Positions 1-8,409 of a stretch of DNA of 13,724 nucleotides are shown piece by piece. A model generated the notes under the pieces. It was not told the DNA's origin, ran no database searches, and saw nothing but the letters and a program-made list of their open reading frames with translations. Made by a program: the position numbers and the translations under genes. Within the stretch, counting starts at the first letter, position 1; every line of letters begins with the position of its first letter. The DNA is from Chrysochromulina parva (lineage: Eukaryota; Haptophyta; Prymnesiales; Chrysochromulinaceae): the NCBI GenBank assembly GCA_002887195.1, contig PJAB01001550.1, positions 1-13,724 of the forward strand. The letters are read 5' to 3'.

Positions 1-1562
1 AGGCTCGCCCAGCGACCGTCCAGCTCAACAAGATGTGCCACTTCGATCGTGTGTCGTGGGGGGCCAGGAATTTGCTTTGCAAGGACCTCGGCAAGATGGC
101 GCCCCGCTTGAGGCGGAGCAAAGAGCACGCCATCACGGAGGCAGATCAGATCGCTGACAAGTTGGATGAACTCATCGAAGTCAAACACGCCATCTCCGTT
201 AGCATCGTACAGCGTCAACACGTCCTCCATGCGCATAGGTGCATGGGAGGCCGGTGCTGGCGGCGGCCATCCACCCCGCCGCTCACCAAGCTGCCGAGGC
301 CCTCGCAGCTCGTCGGCAAAGCCGAGTCGGTCGCTTTCGGCGCATCTCCACAGCTTGGTCTGGTCAGCAGTGGCTGACCCGGGCGGTGGTCCATCGGCTG
401 CAGTGGTCGCGAGTAGGGGCAGCTTGGCAATGCAAGTCGGGCAGACGGCGCCGGGGCCCTGCGCACCGAAGCACGCGGGCAGCATGTACAGGTGCGCCCC
501 ATGCTCACCCGACGCGCCGGCGGCCGCCGCCCTACTAGCCACGGGGCAGCGCGGGTGCGTGCAAATGGAGGCCTCGCACAGCCAGCAGCAACTTGCCATC
601 GGCTGATTGCATGCAGGGCAGAGCGCCCGGGCGGGCGGCGGCGGGGGCGGCAGCGGAGGCACCAGTTCGGCTGCGTCCGGCGCGAGCAGCGTCGGGTCTG
701 TCCACCGGTCTTCGTCGGGCAGCAGAAGGTCATAGTGCCCAGGCCGAAAGAGCACGCAAGCAGCGAGTACAGGCGCATGTCCGGTGCGAGGGGCCAATGG
801 TAGGAGAAGCTTGTGCCAGTGCGGCCCACAGCGCTGGCTCCACGGGTAGCTCTCGGAGTTGAGGTACTCGACGCGCACGCCCAGACCGAGCGCCGTAGTG
901 AGCGCTGTGATCTGCAGCTCATCGGCGAGCGCCTCGTCCCTCTCGACCTGCTGCGCGCAAAAGTCCTCGACGCACAATCCTTCGAAGTGCGGACTCCATT
1001 CATCGCGCACGTCCGGACGCTGAATGTACGCGGAGGCAATGAGGCGCAGCCAGTAGAGTGCGTCCGCCGTCTCCGCGTGCTGGCATGCCTTGTCGACGAA
1101 CGCGGCCTCGCCGCACGTCACATACGCGTGGCAGAGCCCGCGCGTGACCTCGACGAAGCGCCGGCCATACTCGACAACCTCCTGCCGCCGGGGGCCGATC
1201 AGGGTGCGCGCAGCGGTGGACGAGAGCTCTTCGATGCGGCTTTTCCACGCCGGCTGGTACAGATTGTTGAGCAACGGGTGCGGCGCCTCGGCAACACCCA
1301 GGAAGGGGATGGCACGCTCGAGCCATCCCATCCAAAACGAGCGGAAGAAGCAGTTTCCCTCGCCGCGGATCCTACGTACGTGCGCGTAGCGTCTTGAGAG
1401 AACGGCGATCTTGGCCTTGATGGAAGGATTGCTCTGCTTTTCGCCCAGCTCACGGAGCGGGCTTTTTCTGTGGCAGTCCGGGGGCGGGAGCTGTGCGAGG
1501 GCAGACAACTCGAGGACGTGCCGGAGCTGCTCGTCGTACTGCTCGTCGTCGGAGAGGTCCAT
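1..1562 (-). CDS. Otubain-like (peptidase C65) deubiquitinase with C-terminal EF-hand, 3' end outside window
   Basis: Predicted cysteine protease that removes ubiquitin from proteins. The frame from ATG at 1562 is open for 520 codons and leaves the window at its left edge without a stop; an in-frame TGA and no other ATG lie upstream, which fixes the start. Residues 63-76 read RIRGEGNCFFRSFW, the otubain nucleophile motif with Cys71. RPGHYD at 273-278 supplies His276 and Asp278. Between them, ALYWLRLIASAYIQR, VEDFCAQQVE and VRVEYLN match otubain signatures in order. After the protease comes a Cys/His-rich segment from residue 315 (CPAC, CCWLC, later CPTC) that may bind zinc. Then comes a canonical EF-hand loop, DANGDGVFDFDE, at 453-464. 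The residue before GNC is Glu, where otubains normally have Asp. The family call is firm; the function of the extension is inferred. Confidence 0.88.
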   Translation of the reverse strand, partial: MDLSDDEQYDEQLRHVLELSALAQLPPPDCHRKSPLRELGEKQSNPSIKAKIAVLSRRYAHVRRIRGEGNCFFRSFWMGWLERAIPFLGVAEAPHPLLNNLYQPAWKSRIEELSSTAARTLIGPRRQEVVEYGRRFVEVTRGLCHAYVTCGEAAFVDKACQHAETADALYWLRLIASAYIQRPDVRDEWSPHFEGLCVEDFCAQQVERDEALADELQITALTTALGLGVRVEYLNSESYPWSQRCGPHWHKLLLPLAPRTGHAPVLAACVLFRPGHYDLLLPDEDRWTDPTLLAPDAAELVPPLPPPPPPARALCPACNQPMASCCWLCEASICTHPRCPVASRAAAAGASGEHGAHLYMLPACFGAQGPGAVCPTCIAKLPLLATTAADGPPPGSATADQTKLWRCAESDRLGFADELRGPRQLGERRGGWPPPAPASHAPMRMEDVLTLYDANGDGVFDFDEFIQLVSDLICLRDGVLFAPPQAGRHLAEVLAKQIPGPPRHTIEVAHLVELDGRWAS

Positions 1563-2025
1563 CGCGCGTGCTCGCTCTCGCGCTCGGATGCATCGTCGTG
1601 CGCTCGGAAGCTTGACGGCTGCGAAATGACGTGAACCACTGGCTGTGAAGTATCAAATAAAAAAATAAACCTCAACGCTGCTGTGGAAACTGCGTTGATT
1701 TTCTGAGAGGGCGGCATCATGTCGAGCGGGCTCAGGGGCGGGGCCAATGTATCCTATTATCCGATCTCGGGGCATGCCGATCGATCGGGCAACTTGCATG
1801 ACGCGCTGGACGGTAGTCAGCTTTTTGAGCTAGTCCCTCACGTGAATGTGTGCGCCGTGCGTAATACAGAGCCTCCGAGGAAGGGCGCAGAGCAGACGCG
1901 AGAGTAGCGTAGACGGATGAGAATGACGGATCCGTGCACAGAATGATAGCCATGAATCATACACAACGATGTAAACGTCAACGCTCTGCGGCTTCCCGAG
2001 ATACCGCGCTCTACGTGCGGGCCAC
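1563..2025. other. Intergenic: RPL18 3' side and otubain upstream region
   Basis: No credible gene in this 463-bp gap. It holds an A/T tract at 1656-1669 with AATAAA-like sequence on the plus strand. Next to it is a perfect 7-bp inverted repeat, TCAACGC at 1672-1678 and GCGTTGA at 1692-1698. A CACGTG box sits at 1839-1844. The part nearest 1562 should contain the otubain promoter and 5' UTR; the part nearest 2026 should contain the RPL18 3' UTR. No clear polyadenylation signal was found for RPL18. Confidence 0.5.
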
Positions 2026-2595
2026 TTAGTTGCGGTAGCCACGCGACGCACGCTTGCCACGCGCCTTCTCGAACTTGCGGCCCTTGGCGCGCACGTACGG
2101 CCGGGCAGTGCCGTGCGGGGTGCCGGGGGCGCCGTACTTGGCGCTGAAGTGCTTGGCGGACTCGCGGTGCGACTTGCAGCCGCGCAGCAGCATGCAGTTC
2201 TCGCCGAGGGGCGCCTTGAGCGCGAGCTGATCGAAGGTGAGGCACGTGCCCCCCGCCTTCAGGAGCTTCGCCCGGGCAGTGTTGGTGAAGCGGAGCGCGC
2301 ACACAGTCATCGCGGGGCAGTCGAAGGTGCGAACCTCGTCGGTGACGCTGCCCACAATGACGGCAATCTTCCCGCTGTCGCCAAGGTGCTTCGCAACCGT
2401 CTTGAGCGAGATGGGCGGGCGGTTGACACGCGAGGTGAAGAGGCGCTTGAGGATCACCTTGTTGGCGTCCGCGCCGGTGCGGCGTGCCAGGAAGCGGTAA
2501 AGCTTGACGAGCAGCCGGAGGTAGAGGTTCTCGGACACGGGCGCGTGGCGGCCACCCTTCTTCCGGTAGTTATTGTGGCGGATGTCGATACCCAT
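2026..2595 (-). CDS. RPL18: 60S ribosomal protein eL18 (RPL18)
   Basis: Structural protein of the cytosolic large ribosomal subunit, 189 residues, essentially the usual eL18 length (about 188). The start at 2595 gives MGIDIRHNN, the conserved eL18 N-terminus. Family signatures follow in order: [35 protein letters not shown], a [13 protein letters not shown] strand, [22 protein letters not shown] and the C-terminal [18 protein letters not shown]. An upstream extension of the same open frame is 5' UTR, since the protein is complete without it. No intron interrupts the coding part. The gene is head-to-head with the phosphatase gene that starts at 2883, so the two probably share a promoter region. 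Confidence 0.97.
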   Translation of the reverse strand: MGIDIRHNNYRKKGGRHAPVSENLYLRLLVKLYRFLARRTGADANKVILKRLFTSRVNRPPISLKTVAKHLGDSGKIAVIVGSVTDEVRTFDCPAMTVCALRFTNTARAKLLKAGGTCLTFDQLALKAPLGENCMLLRGCKSHRESAKHFSAKYGAPGTPHGTARPYVRAKGRKFEKARGKRASRGYRN

Positions 2596-2882
2596 CGCGA
2601 CCGAGAGCAGAGAGCAGAGTACCACGCGCCCACGTGACAAGAAAATGGGCGTGTGGGGAAAAGTGCGTCGTGTGGGAAAAAATGTGCGTTTCCCACAGGG
2701 TAAATCGGACTCGATTTTTACAATGTCCGCCCGCACGACACATCCGTGCGGAGGTGCAGCGAATGCCACGCATCTTCTCGAAAGCGCCGTTTTGGTGATT
2801 AGGACGAGGGCGCCCGCGTTGGTCGGAAAAGCTCGGCCGGCGCCTTCGTGGAGCGCACGGATTCGAACCGAATAGGCCGACC
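2596..2882. promoter_or_regulatory. Shared divergent promoter region, RPL18 / phosphatase
   Basis: This 287-bp gap separates the start codons of two genes reading away from each other. It contains CACGTG at 2631-2636, 36 bp upstream of the RPL18 ATG. It also contains an inverted repeat TGTGGGAAA (2671-2679) / TTTCCCACA (2689-2697), with a related TGTGGGGAA in direct orientation at 2652-2660. No TATA box is obvious. The promoter role is inferred from position. Confidence 0.6.
2671..2697. repeat. Inverted repeat TGTGGGAAA / TTTCCCACA
   Basis: Two perfect 9-bp arms separated by a 9-bp spacer in the middle of the RPL18/phosphatase divergent promoter. A third, imperfect copy (TGTGGGGAA) lies 11 bp to the left. 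The arrangement fits a paired transcription-factor site, though no factor can be named from sequence. Confidence 0.55.
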
Positions 2883-5561
2883 ATGGGCGATGCACCGAAC
2901 GAGCGCGAGGAGGACCCCATGGCCGATCGCGAGGTGGACCACATAGCGCTCCGCGTGCAATTCACGCCCATACTCCTCGCAAGCCGGCTGCGCGGGCTGG
3001 AGGCCGAATTGCAGCGGCGCAACTCGTCTGGATTCCCGGAGGTGGAAGAGATTGCCATCGCACCGTCCAACTCGAGCAGCCAGTCGTCGCCGCTGGCCGG
3101 CAGCCCGGTGATCGGTAACCACTCGCCGCCATCGGTCAACTTCCGCGAGCGCAGCCACCACAAGATGATGATGTTGGGCCGGCCGGCGATCACCGTCTCG
3201 CCCGACGCGGACCGGCGCGCGCTCAACCGCGCCGCCTTGTTCGAGACCGCGGCGGCTGAGGCGGAGGACTCGTACCCGGCCGCCGGCGCGGGCGGCGGCA
3301 GCAACAGCTTCACCCATCGATGCGGCGCCGGCGCGCGCGACCTCGCCGTCACGGTGCCGCCGCGCCAGCTGGTGCGGCCCATGGGAGGTCCGGTGATCGT
3401 GATCACGTCGCGCCCGCCTTCGTCGCAAGCTTCCTCACGCCCGTGCTCCGCCGCGTCGTCAGTCGGCTCGTCACGTCCATCGTCAGCCAACGTGATGCGT
3501 GGCTGTCCGACGCCGGGCTCGCGACCGGGCGCACAGTCGCAGCGTCGGATGATCCTGGAGTTCGATCACAAGCTGTCGACGGTGCTGCCCGGGCAGCTGC
3601 TGATCGGCGCGGAGCACTCGGCGCGCGACGAGGCCAAGCTCGCCTCCGAGGGCGTCACCGCCATCGTCAACTGCGCGGGCATGATCTGCGCCAACCACTT
3701 CCCACACCGCTTCCACTACCTGAAGCTCAACTTGCTCGACACAGCGCGCGAGGACATCTCAGCCGTCTTTTACGACGTGCTCGACTTCATCGACGACACG
3801 ATCGAGCAGGAGCACGGCACCGTCTTCGTCCACTGCCAGCACGGCGTCTCACGCTCCGCGACGCTCGTGATCGCCTACGTCATGTGGAAGCGCGGCCTCG
3901 CGTACGACGACGCGCTCGAGCTGGTGCGTGCCGCGCGCCCGACGGTGAACCCGAACATTGGGTTCGCGTGCGCGCTGCTGCAGTGGGGCGCAAGCATCGA
4001 AGCGCCGCCGCAGACGACGCAGGCATGGGCGCTCGGTACGGCGCTCGGCTCGGGCGCCCTGCTCGGAGATTTGACCGGAGATTTGACCTGTGGAACCTCG
4101 GCTGCGGCCGCGGCGGCGGTCGCTTCAGGCTCGGCTGCGCCTGCGTCGGCTGGCGCTGAGGGTCCGCCGCGTACGATGCACTCGGTCGCGCTGCCCACGT
4201 GCCCGCACCTCCTCACGCTCGATGGCGGTGCATTCGAAAGTGAGGAAGCCCTGGCGCGGGAGCGTGAGCTCGTTCGCGAGCTCCTGTGCGCAAAGGGCGG
4301 CGGTGGCCCTCTCGTCGTGCAGCGGGAGACTGCGGCGGCGGTGTGGCTGCCCGCCGGCGCGCCCACGCCCGAGAGCGACCTGATGGCGCTCGAGCGCCAC
4401 GTGGCGAGGCTACGCAAGTACCATCACCTGCCGAGCGACGCGGCTGTCCTGTACGAGAGGGAAGGAGGAGAGTCGGAGACCTTCTGGTCCCTGTTCGCGC
4501 CGCCGCCGCCGCCGCTGCAGCGACTGCCGAGCCGCGCCATGTCGACGGGTAGTGCGGGCGGTTCCTTTGAGCCCCCAGCCCTCTCGTCGCTCACAAAGTC
4601 CTTCACCGACCTCGATGTTGACCTGGGCGGCGGAGGCGGTTGGGGGGTGCAGGGGGCGATGCCTCCGATGACGGGCCGTGTCAAAGGTGCACGCCCTCCG
4701 CGTACCTTTGGACTGTTCGCAGGCGGTGCGGCGGGCGCCGAGGCGGGCGCCGAGGCCAGGCCGATGCTCGTCACGACGCTCGAGCGACTGGGCTCGGAGA
4801 TTTCGGAGATTTCGGAGATTTCGGAGAGCTCGTGCAGCGAATCGGTCGACCATGGTGCCAGCTCGAGATCGAGATCGATCGAGATCGCGACCACGTGGGG
4901 CAGCTCGAGGGACGCAGGCGCTCACCTCGGCGCTCACGGGTGGCCGGCGCCTCTCCGGATGCCCAGTGACCGCTCAGACGTGCTGTCGCGCGAGAACTCC
5001 TCCTACGCGGTGCACGTCGACCAAATGGACGAATCCGGTCGAATGAGCTCCCTGGACGAGATGATGGCCGTCACGGCGCTCCAGACGGTAGCTGTGGAGC
5101 TGCTCGTCGTGCTGCAGGGGCCCAATGCGCATGTGGCCGCCGGGACCGCCGGGGGCGAGGTGGGCGCCGAGGGCGGTGGCGCAGGAGGCGGCGCCGACGC
5201 TGACGCCGACGCTCCCGCGGCCGATGGTGCCGAGGTGCTCACCCCTGTCGAGTTGCTGCTGGCGTACCAGTCGACGATCACCACGCAACCTCGCTCGTCC
5301 GAGGAGGCGCACGAGATGATGGACGCCATCATGGGTCTGCTCGCTCAAATCGCACCTGCACTCGCGCCGATGCCCACCTTTGAATCACTCTCGCACGTGC
5401 TCGAAAGCTTCCTCGATGCGCTGCCCAGCCTACAAGGTTCGCAGCTGCTGACGGCGGAGGAGGCGCTGCTCGCCGAGATCAGCAAGGCGGCCGAGCGGGA
5501 CCATGAGGAGCAGGAGGCGCTCGACGACGATGGGGCCGGCCCACGGCGGATGTCGTCATGA
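2883..5561 (+). CDS. MKP1: MKP1-type dual-specificity phosphatase with gelsolin-like segment
   Basis: Predicted dual-specificity protein phosphatase of 892 residues, acting on phospho-Tyr and phospho-Ser/Thr, probably of MAP kinases. The first ATG has a strong context (ACCATGG). Residues 1-222 are low-complexity and Ser/Ala/Pro-rich. The catalytic domain spans about 230-370, with the general acid likely Asp286 (LLDTARED) and the P-loop HCQHGVSRS at 317-325 (Cys318, Arg324). The following [15 protein letters not shown] and [10 protein letters not shown] are typical of the family. A segment at about 430-540, including [17 protein letters not shown], resembles the gelsolin-like region that follows the phosphatase domain in plant MKP1. 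The C-terminus is low-complexity with Ser-Glu-Ile and Ala-Asp repeats, ending in an acidic helical tail. Phosphatase activity is well supported; the MAP-kinase substrate is inferred from architecture. Confidence 0.88.
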   Translation: MGDAPNEREEDPMADREVDHIALRVQFTPILLASRLRGLEAELQRRNSSGFPEVEEIAIAPSNSSSQSSPLAGSPVIGNHSPPSVNFRERSHHKMMMLGRPAITVSPDADRRALNRAALFETAAAEAEDSYPAAGAGGGSNSFTHRCGAGARDLAVTVPPRQLVRPMGGPVIVITSRPPSSQASSRPCSAASSVGSSRPSSANVMRGCPTPGSRPGAQSQRRMILEFDHKLSTVLPGQLLIGAEHSARDEAKLASEGVTAIVNCAGMICANHFPHRFHYLKLNLLDTAREDISAVFYDVLDFIDDTIEQEHGTVFVHCQHGVSRSATLVIAYVMWKRGLAYDDALELVRAARPTVNPNIGFACALLQWGASIEAPPQTTQAWALGTALGSGALLGDLTGDLTCGTSAAAAAAVASGSAAPASAGAEGPPRTMHSVALPTCPHLLTLDGGAFESEEALARERELVRELLCAKGGGGPLVVQRETAAAVWLPAGAPTPESDLMALERHVARLRKYHHLPSDAAVLYEREGGESETFWSLFAPPPPPLQRLPSRAMSTGSAGGSFEPPALSSLTKSFTDLDVDLGGGGGWGVQGAMPPMTGRVKGARPPRTFGLFAGGAAGAEAGAEARPMLVTTLERLGSEISEISEISESSCSESVDHGASSRSRSIEIATTWGSSRDAGAHLGAHGWPAPLRMPSDRSDVLSRENSSYAVHVDQMDESGRMSSLDEMMAVTALQTVAVELLVVLQGPNAHVAAGTAGGEVGAEGGGAGGGADADADAPAADGAEVLTPVELLLAYQSTITTQPRSSEEAHEMMDAIMGLLAQIAPALAPMPTFESLSHVLESFLDALPSLQGSQLLTAEEALLAEISKAAERDHEEQEALDDDGAGPRRMSS
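4794..4829 (+). repeat. 9-bp in-frame tandem repeat coding Ser-Glu-Ile
   Basis: Unit TCGGAGATT occurs three times without change, followed by a diverged fourth unit. It encodes [12 protein letters not shown] at residues 638-649 of the phosphatase. The unit is a multiple of three, so copy changes keep the frame. Confidence 0.85.
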
Positions 5562-6024
5562 GTCGCGCCCTGCAGCTTGTTCAGCATGCGACGTGTGGAC
5601 GGAGTGTTCCGTTCGGGCGGTGTGTGTACACGCTACACCGGGGTCCCAGCGGGGGCGAAGCCCGGCCCCCGGCACACCGTTGGAAAATTGTGGCGAGTTA
5701 ATAGACAGAGGTTTGCGTGCGCGCACGCGGCGCGGCATTTGTGGATTGTCCGTTGGGTTGTGCGGAGCGCGCGCAGATCCTCGTCCGGCATCCCCGTCGT
5801 CGGGTGCCCGTTTGGCAGCGCCCGGGCCAGCCGGCTTACAGTCGTCTCAGTTGAGCGCTCTCGAGATCTTTTCACTCGACTCTCGAACCCACTCTGGAGG
5901 TCTCTGCAGCTGCTTCTAATTTACGAGCAGCGACATGGCTCAAACATCACACATAGAGAAAGAAAAATGGTGCTGGTGCGCCCCTTGTGCGCCCCATGAT
6001 GTGCTCACACGTCTCTCAGTTGAC
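5562..6024. other. Intergenic: convergent 3' region
   Basis: A 463-bp gap between the 3' ends of the phosphatase gene and the LRR gene. It presumably holds both 3' UTRs. Overlapping open frames here are short, lack family motifs and look like GC-rich chance frames. A small GGGC-GAA-GCCC hairpin at 5653-5663 is the only structure noticed. I see no further gene. Confidence 0.5.
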
Positions 6025-7506
6025 TCAGACCAACTCGATGGTCACCGCGAGCGAGAGCGTGAAGGGCGGCGGCAGCTTGGGCTTCTTGCCGCGCTTCGCC
6101 TTCGCGCCCTCGGGCGCGGGCGGCTGGATGATCTGCTGGCACACCTGCGTCATCTTAGTCTCGCCCTCCGCGAGGGGCGCCCAGTGCGACACCAGCCGCC
6201 CGATGAGCGCCGGCGTCGTGGCGGGCGGCGCCTCGCCATCGAGAGGCTTGGCCTTCGGAGGCACCGAGAGGACCTCGAAGGGAATGCCCGTGATGAGGAG
6301 CTCATCACGCAGTGCCACGGTGCGCTCGAGCTCGAGCACCACGGCCGTGTCCTCAAAGTCGATGACGCTCTCAGTGCCACGCGGCACTGGTCGTGTGGAA
6401 CGCGTCTCACCGGTCATGGAGAAGGAGATGACCAAACACTCGAGGTCCTCCAGTTTTGGTGGCTCGGGCTCCGGAGGCGGCGCCCCCTTTTTGGCCTTTG
6501 GATCCACCGGCGGCGGTTCGGGCGGCGGCGGCGGCGGCAGGTCGCTCGGCGGCACCCCACCGAGCCGCTCGATGGTCACTCGGAACGCCGACCGCTTTGA
6601 TTTGGCCAAGGCCAGCGCCGCCGCCTGCGCCGCCATCGCTGCTGCCCGCTCCTCTGCGCCCTCAGCGTCGGCGTCCGCCTCGGCTTCGACAGGGGCGGCG
6701 GCAGGGGCGGCGGCGGCAGCGGCGGCGGCGGCGGCGGCCATTGTGTCCTCGAGCACCGCGGCAGCATTCGGCGGCGGTGGCACTTCGTCCAGCAACGTGA
6801 GCGCGCTGCCAAAGCTTGTGGCCGCTACACGCAGCCGGTAGAGCCGGATGAGGCCGAGCGGATTCGACTTGAGCGTCAGCTGGCGCAGCCCCGGCAGAGC
6901 TCGCGCCTCGAAGGCACTGAGCAGGCTCTCGAGGCTGCATAGCTCGTTCGCGCCGAGGTCGAGCGAGGCGAGGCTTGCCGGCAAGCTACGCACGACCGCG
7001 GGAAGACTGCTATCGTCCACCCGGTTGCAGGCCAGGCCGACGTGCGCGAGCTCCTTGAGCCGGGTGAGGTCGGGCAGCCCCGAGAGGTCATTGGCAGCGA
7101 GGTTGAGCACGCGGAGCCGTCGGCACAGGTCGAGCTCAGCGGGCATCTCGCAGATGCGGTTGCCGACCACTGTGAGCTCACGCAGCGAGTCGCCGAGCTT
7201 CAGTACCTCTCCGGGTACCACCTGCAGCCTTTGCAGGGTGAGGTCTAACCGAAGATCAAGCAGCTTTCCTCCAGCCTTCATTGTCTTGAGGACGAGCTTC
7301 TCGGCGGCCGAGTATGACGTACAAGTTGGCATGTCAGCGAGGCTGCTGAACGCCTTCTGCTGCCGCGTGAAGCTCTGGCGCTTATCATCCTTCCACTCGT
7401 CTTCGGGCTCCTCCTCCTCAATGTAGTCCGGCTCACCCGCGACGGCCTCCTTGAGCCGCGCCTGCCGTTCGCGCTCGAGGGCTTCGACAGTCAAAGGGGC
7501 AGACAT
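6025..7506 (-). CDS. Leucine-rich-repeat protein with Ala/Pro-rich linker (possibly LRRC43-like)
   Basis: A 493-residue protein. The N-terminus is acidic (EEEEPEDEW at about 30-38). About five leucine-rich repeats occupy 105-240, for example LRELTVVGNRICEMP, LRVLNLAANDLSGLP and LASLDLGANELCSL. They are capped by LRQLTLKSNPLGLIRLYRLRV, the 'NPL...YR' ending of cytosolic SDS22-like LRRs. An alanine tract at about 257-270 and a proline tract at about 320-345 link to a C-terminal domain at 345-493 with alternating hydrophobic residues. The overall plan recalls LRRC43-type proteins, some of them linked to cilia, but I am not sure of that match. No catalytic motifs are visible, so the role is likely protein binding. 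The start at 7506 lies in a tandem duplication described separately. Confidence 0.8.
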   Translation of the reverse strand: MSAPLTVEALERERQARLKEAVAGEPDYIEEEEPEDEWKDDKRQSFTRQQKAFSSLADMPTCTSYSAAEKLVLKTMKAGGKLLDLRLDLTLQRLQVVPGEVLKLGDSLRELTVVGNRICEMPAELDLCRRLRVLNLAANDLSGLPDLTRLKELAHVGLACNRVDDSSLPAVVRSLPASLASLDLGANELCSLESLLSAFEARALPGLRQLTLKSNPLGLIRLYRLRVAATSFGSALTLLDEVPPPPNAAAVLEDTMAAAAAAAAAAAPAAAPVEAEADADAEGAEERAAAMAAQAAALALAKSKRSAFRVTIERLGGVPPSDLPPPPPPEPPPVDPKAKKGAPPPEPEPPKLEDLECLVISFSMTGETRSTRPVPRGTESVIDFEDTAVVLELERTVALRDELLITGIPFEVLSVPPKAKPLDGEAPPATTPALIGRLVSHWAPLAEGETKMTQVCQQIIQPPAPEGAKAKRGKKPKLPPPFTLSLAVTIELV

Positions 7507-7539
7507 GCTCGAGGGCTTCGACAGTCAAGGGGCAGACAT
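7473..7539. repeat. 34/33-bp tandem duplication over the LRR gene start codon
   Basis: Copy one is 7473-7506 and copy two is 7507-7539. They are identical except that copy two has one A fewer in an A-run (AAAGGGG versus AAGGGG). Both carry an ATG on the minus strand, at 7506 and 7539. The copies are adjacent with no spacer, so this is a recent-looking local duplication. Confidence 0.93.
7525..7539 (-). other. Four-codon upstream ORF (MSAP-stop) ahead of the LRR gene
   Basis: The outer copy of the duplication begins ATG TCT GCC CCT and then reads TGA, because it lacks one base. It lies 33 bp upstream of the main ATG and in the same frame, separated by that stop. If transcription starts beyond 7539, ribosomes would meet this uORF first and would have to reinitiate or leaky-scan. 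Translation is not shown by sequence alone. Confidence 0.55.
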
Positions 7540-7657
7540 GAACTGAAGCGCCCGTTACGGCGCTGCGACGTGCAGCGACCCAACGTCAACCCTTCTCGCG
7601 AGTTGAGGCCGAGCGCTCTGAAAAGATCATTCTTCACGTGAATCTCTACCGCGCGAA
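7540..7657. promoter_or_regulatory. Divergent promoter region, LRR gene / beta-rich protein
   Basis: The start codons of the two genes are only 151 bp apart, part of which is the duplication. CACGTG at 7635-7640 lies 18 bp upstream of the plus-strand ATG, so it may be in the leader. No TATA box is evident. The promoter role is inferred from head-to-head spacing. Confidence 0.5.
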
Positions 7658-8409
7658 ATGACAGGCCTAATGTTCATCATCGCCATCGCGTGCCTTCCAT
7701 ACGCCGCAGCAGGAAACACGCTGCCGGGACCGTTGGACTTGTCGAACTCAATCACACCGACCCTCTCAATGAGCAAGACTCTTGCCAGCGGCCTTGCCAT
7801 CGGCGGCACTTTCAATACGAACGGCGAACTCAATGTGCAGGCTACTTTCAAGGACGATGCGTGTGCGCAGCCGCCTTGCGTGCTACCCCAGCCCCCCACC
7901 TCATCAGCACCACGCGCCTCAAATGACACGCGCCTCGCCTCCCAGCTCGTTTTGCATGCTGCGACTAACCGTCTCTTCATGCGATTGCAGACAGCGGCGG
8001 CCGCTTCAAGTTGACCAACTTGCGCACCCTCGAGTGGAGGAAGCTCGTGTTACTGCCCGGCATCCTCGACGCCGCGACCAAGTTGGAGTTGCGCTCCGCC
8101 CTAGACCTGCGCACGTGGCGGCCGACGGTGGAGGCCAAGCTGGGGCTGCGGCGCAAATTCGCCTCGAGCGGCCTCAGCTTGATCCACCGGGTGGAGCTCG
8201 CGCGAGGCTGCAGCCTGGACGTGGGTGCGACGCTCACGCTGCCCGAGGAGCTCCGGCTCGCCACGACGGCTGGCGCGGGGCTGCGCGAGCTCGCCCAGGC
8301 GGCGCGCGTCGGGGTGGAGCTCGACACGCTCGAGGTGAGCGTGGACCTCGATGAGGCGTTGGAGGCGGTGGCCAAACGCGCCACCCCGAGCGACAAAGCT
8401 GCAAAGTAG
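7658..8409 (+). CDS. Small beta-strand-rich protein with signal peptide, two exons
   Basis: Proposed CDS joins 7658-7860 to 7995-8409, 205 residues. The N-terminus MTGLMFIIAIACLPYAAAG is a clear signal peptide, so the product enters the secretory route or, in an alga with a secondary plastid, possibly the plastid. The mature part alternates polar and hydrophobic residues (LASGLAIGGTFNTNGELNVQ, KLELRSALDLRT, VEAKLGLRRK, LDVGATLTLP), which suggests many beta strands, perhaps a small barrel. The family is not recognised. Splicing restores one frame and removes stretches rich in Pro/Cys; the junction then reads TFKDDAGGRFKLTN. SURF4 lies downstream in the same direction. Confidence 0.7.
7861..7994 (+). 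other. Intron of beta-rich protein gene
   Basis: The donor GTGTGC follows GATGC and the acceptor ends ATTGCAGACAG. The 134-nt removal is frame-restoring: exon 1 ends two bases into a codon and exon 2 supplies the third. Using the AG four bases earlier would break the frame. The boundaries are predicted from frame and GT-AG rule only. Confidence 0.65.

Noticed and set aside
215..1039. Long alternative minus-strand frame inside the otubain gene
   Set aside because: It lacks any family motif and is out of frame with the otubain signatures; a GC-rich shadow frame.
2859..2869. tRNA B-box-like sequence on the minus strand (GGTTCGAATCC)
   Set aside because: The T-stem has a mismatch and no matching acceptor stem, anticodon arm or A-box lies at the right distance; it sits just before the phosphatase start.
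5653..5663. GGGC-GAA-GCCC hairpin as a terminator or histone-like stem-loop
   Set aside because: Only 4 bp, common by chance in GC-rich DNA, and no following signal; the genes are eukaryotic.
6719..6740. GGC-repeat as a mobile-element or expansion scar
   Set aside because: It simply encodes the alanine tract of the LRR protein, as expected for low-complexity linkers in a GC-rich genome.
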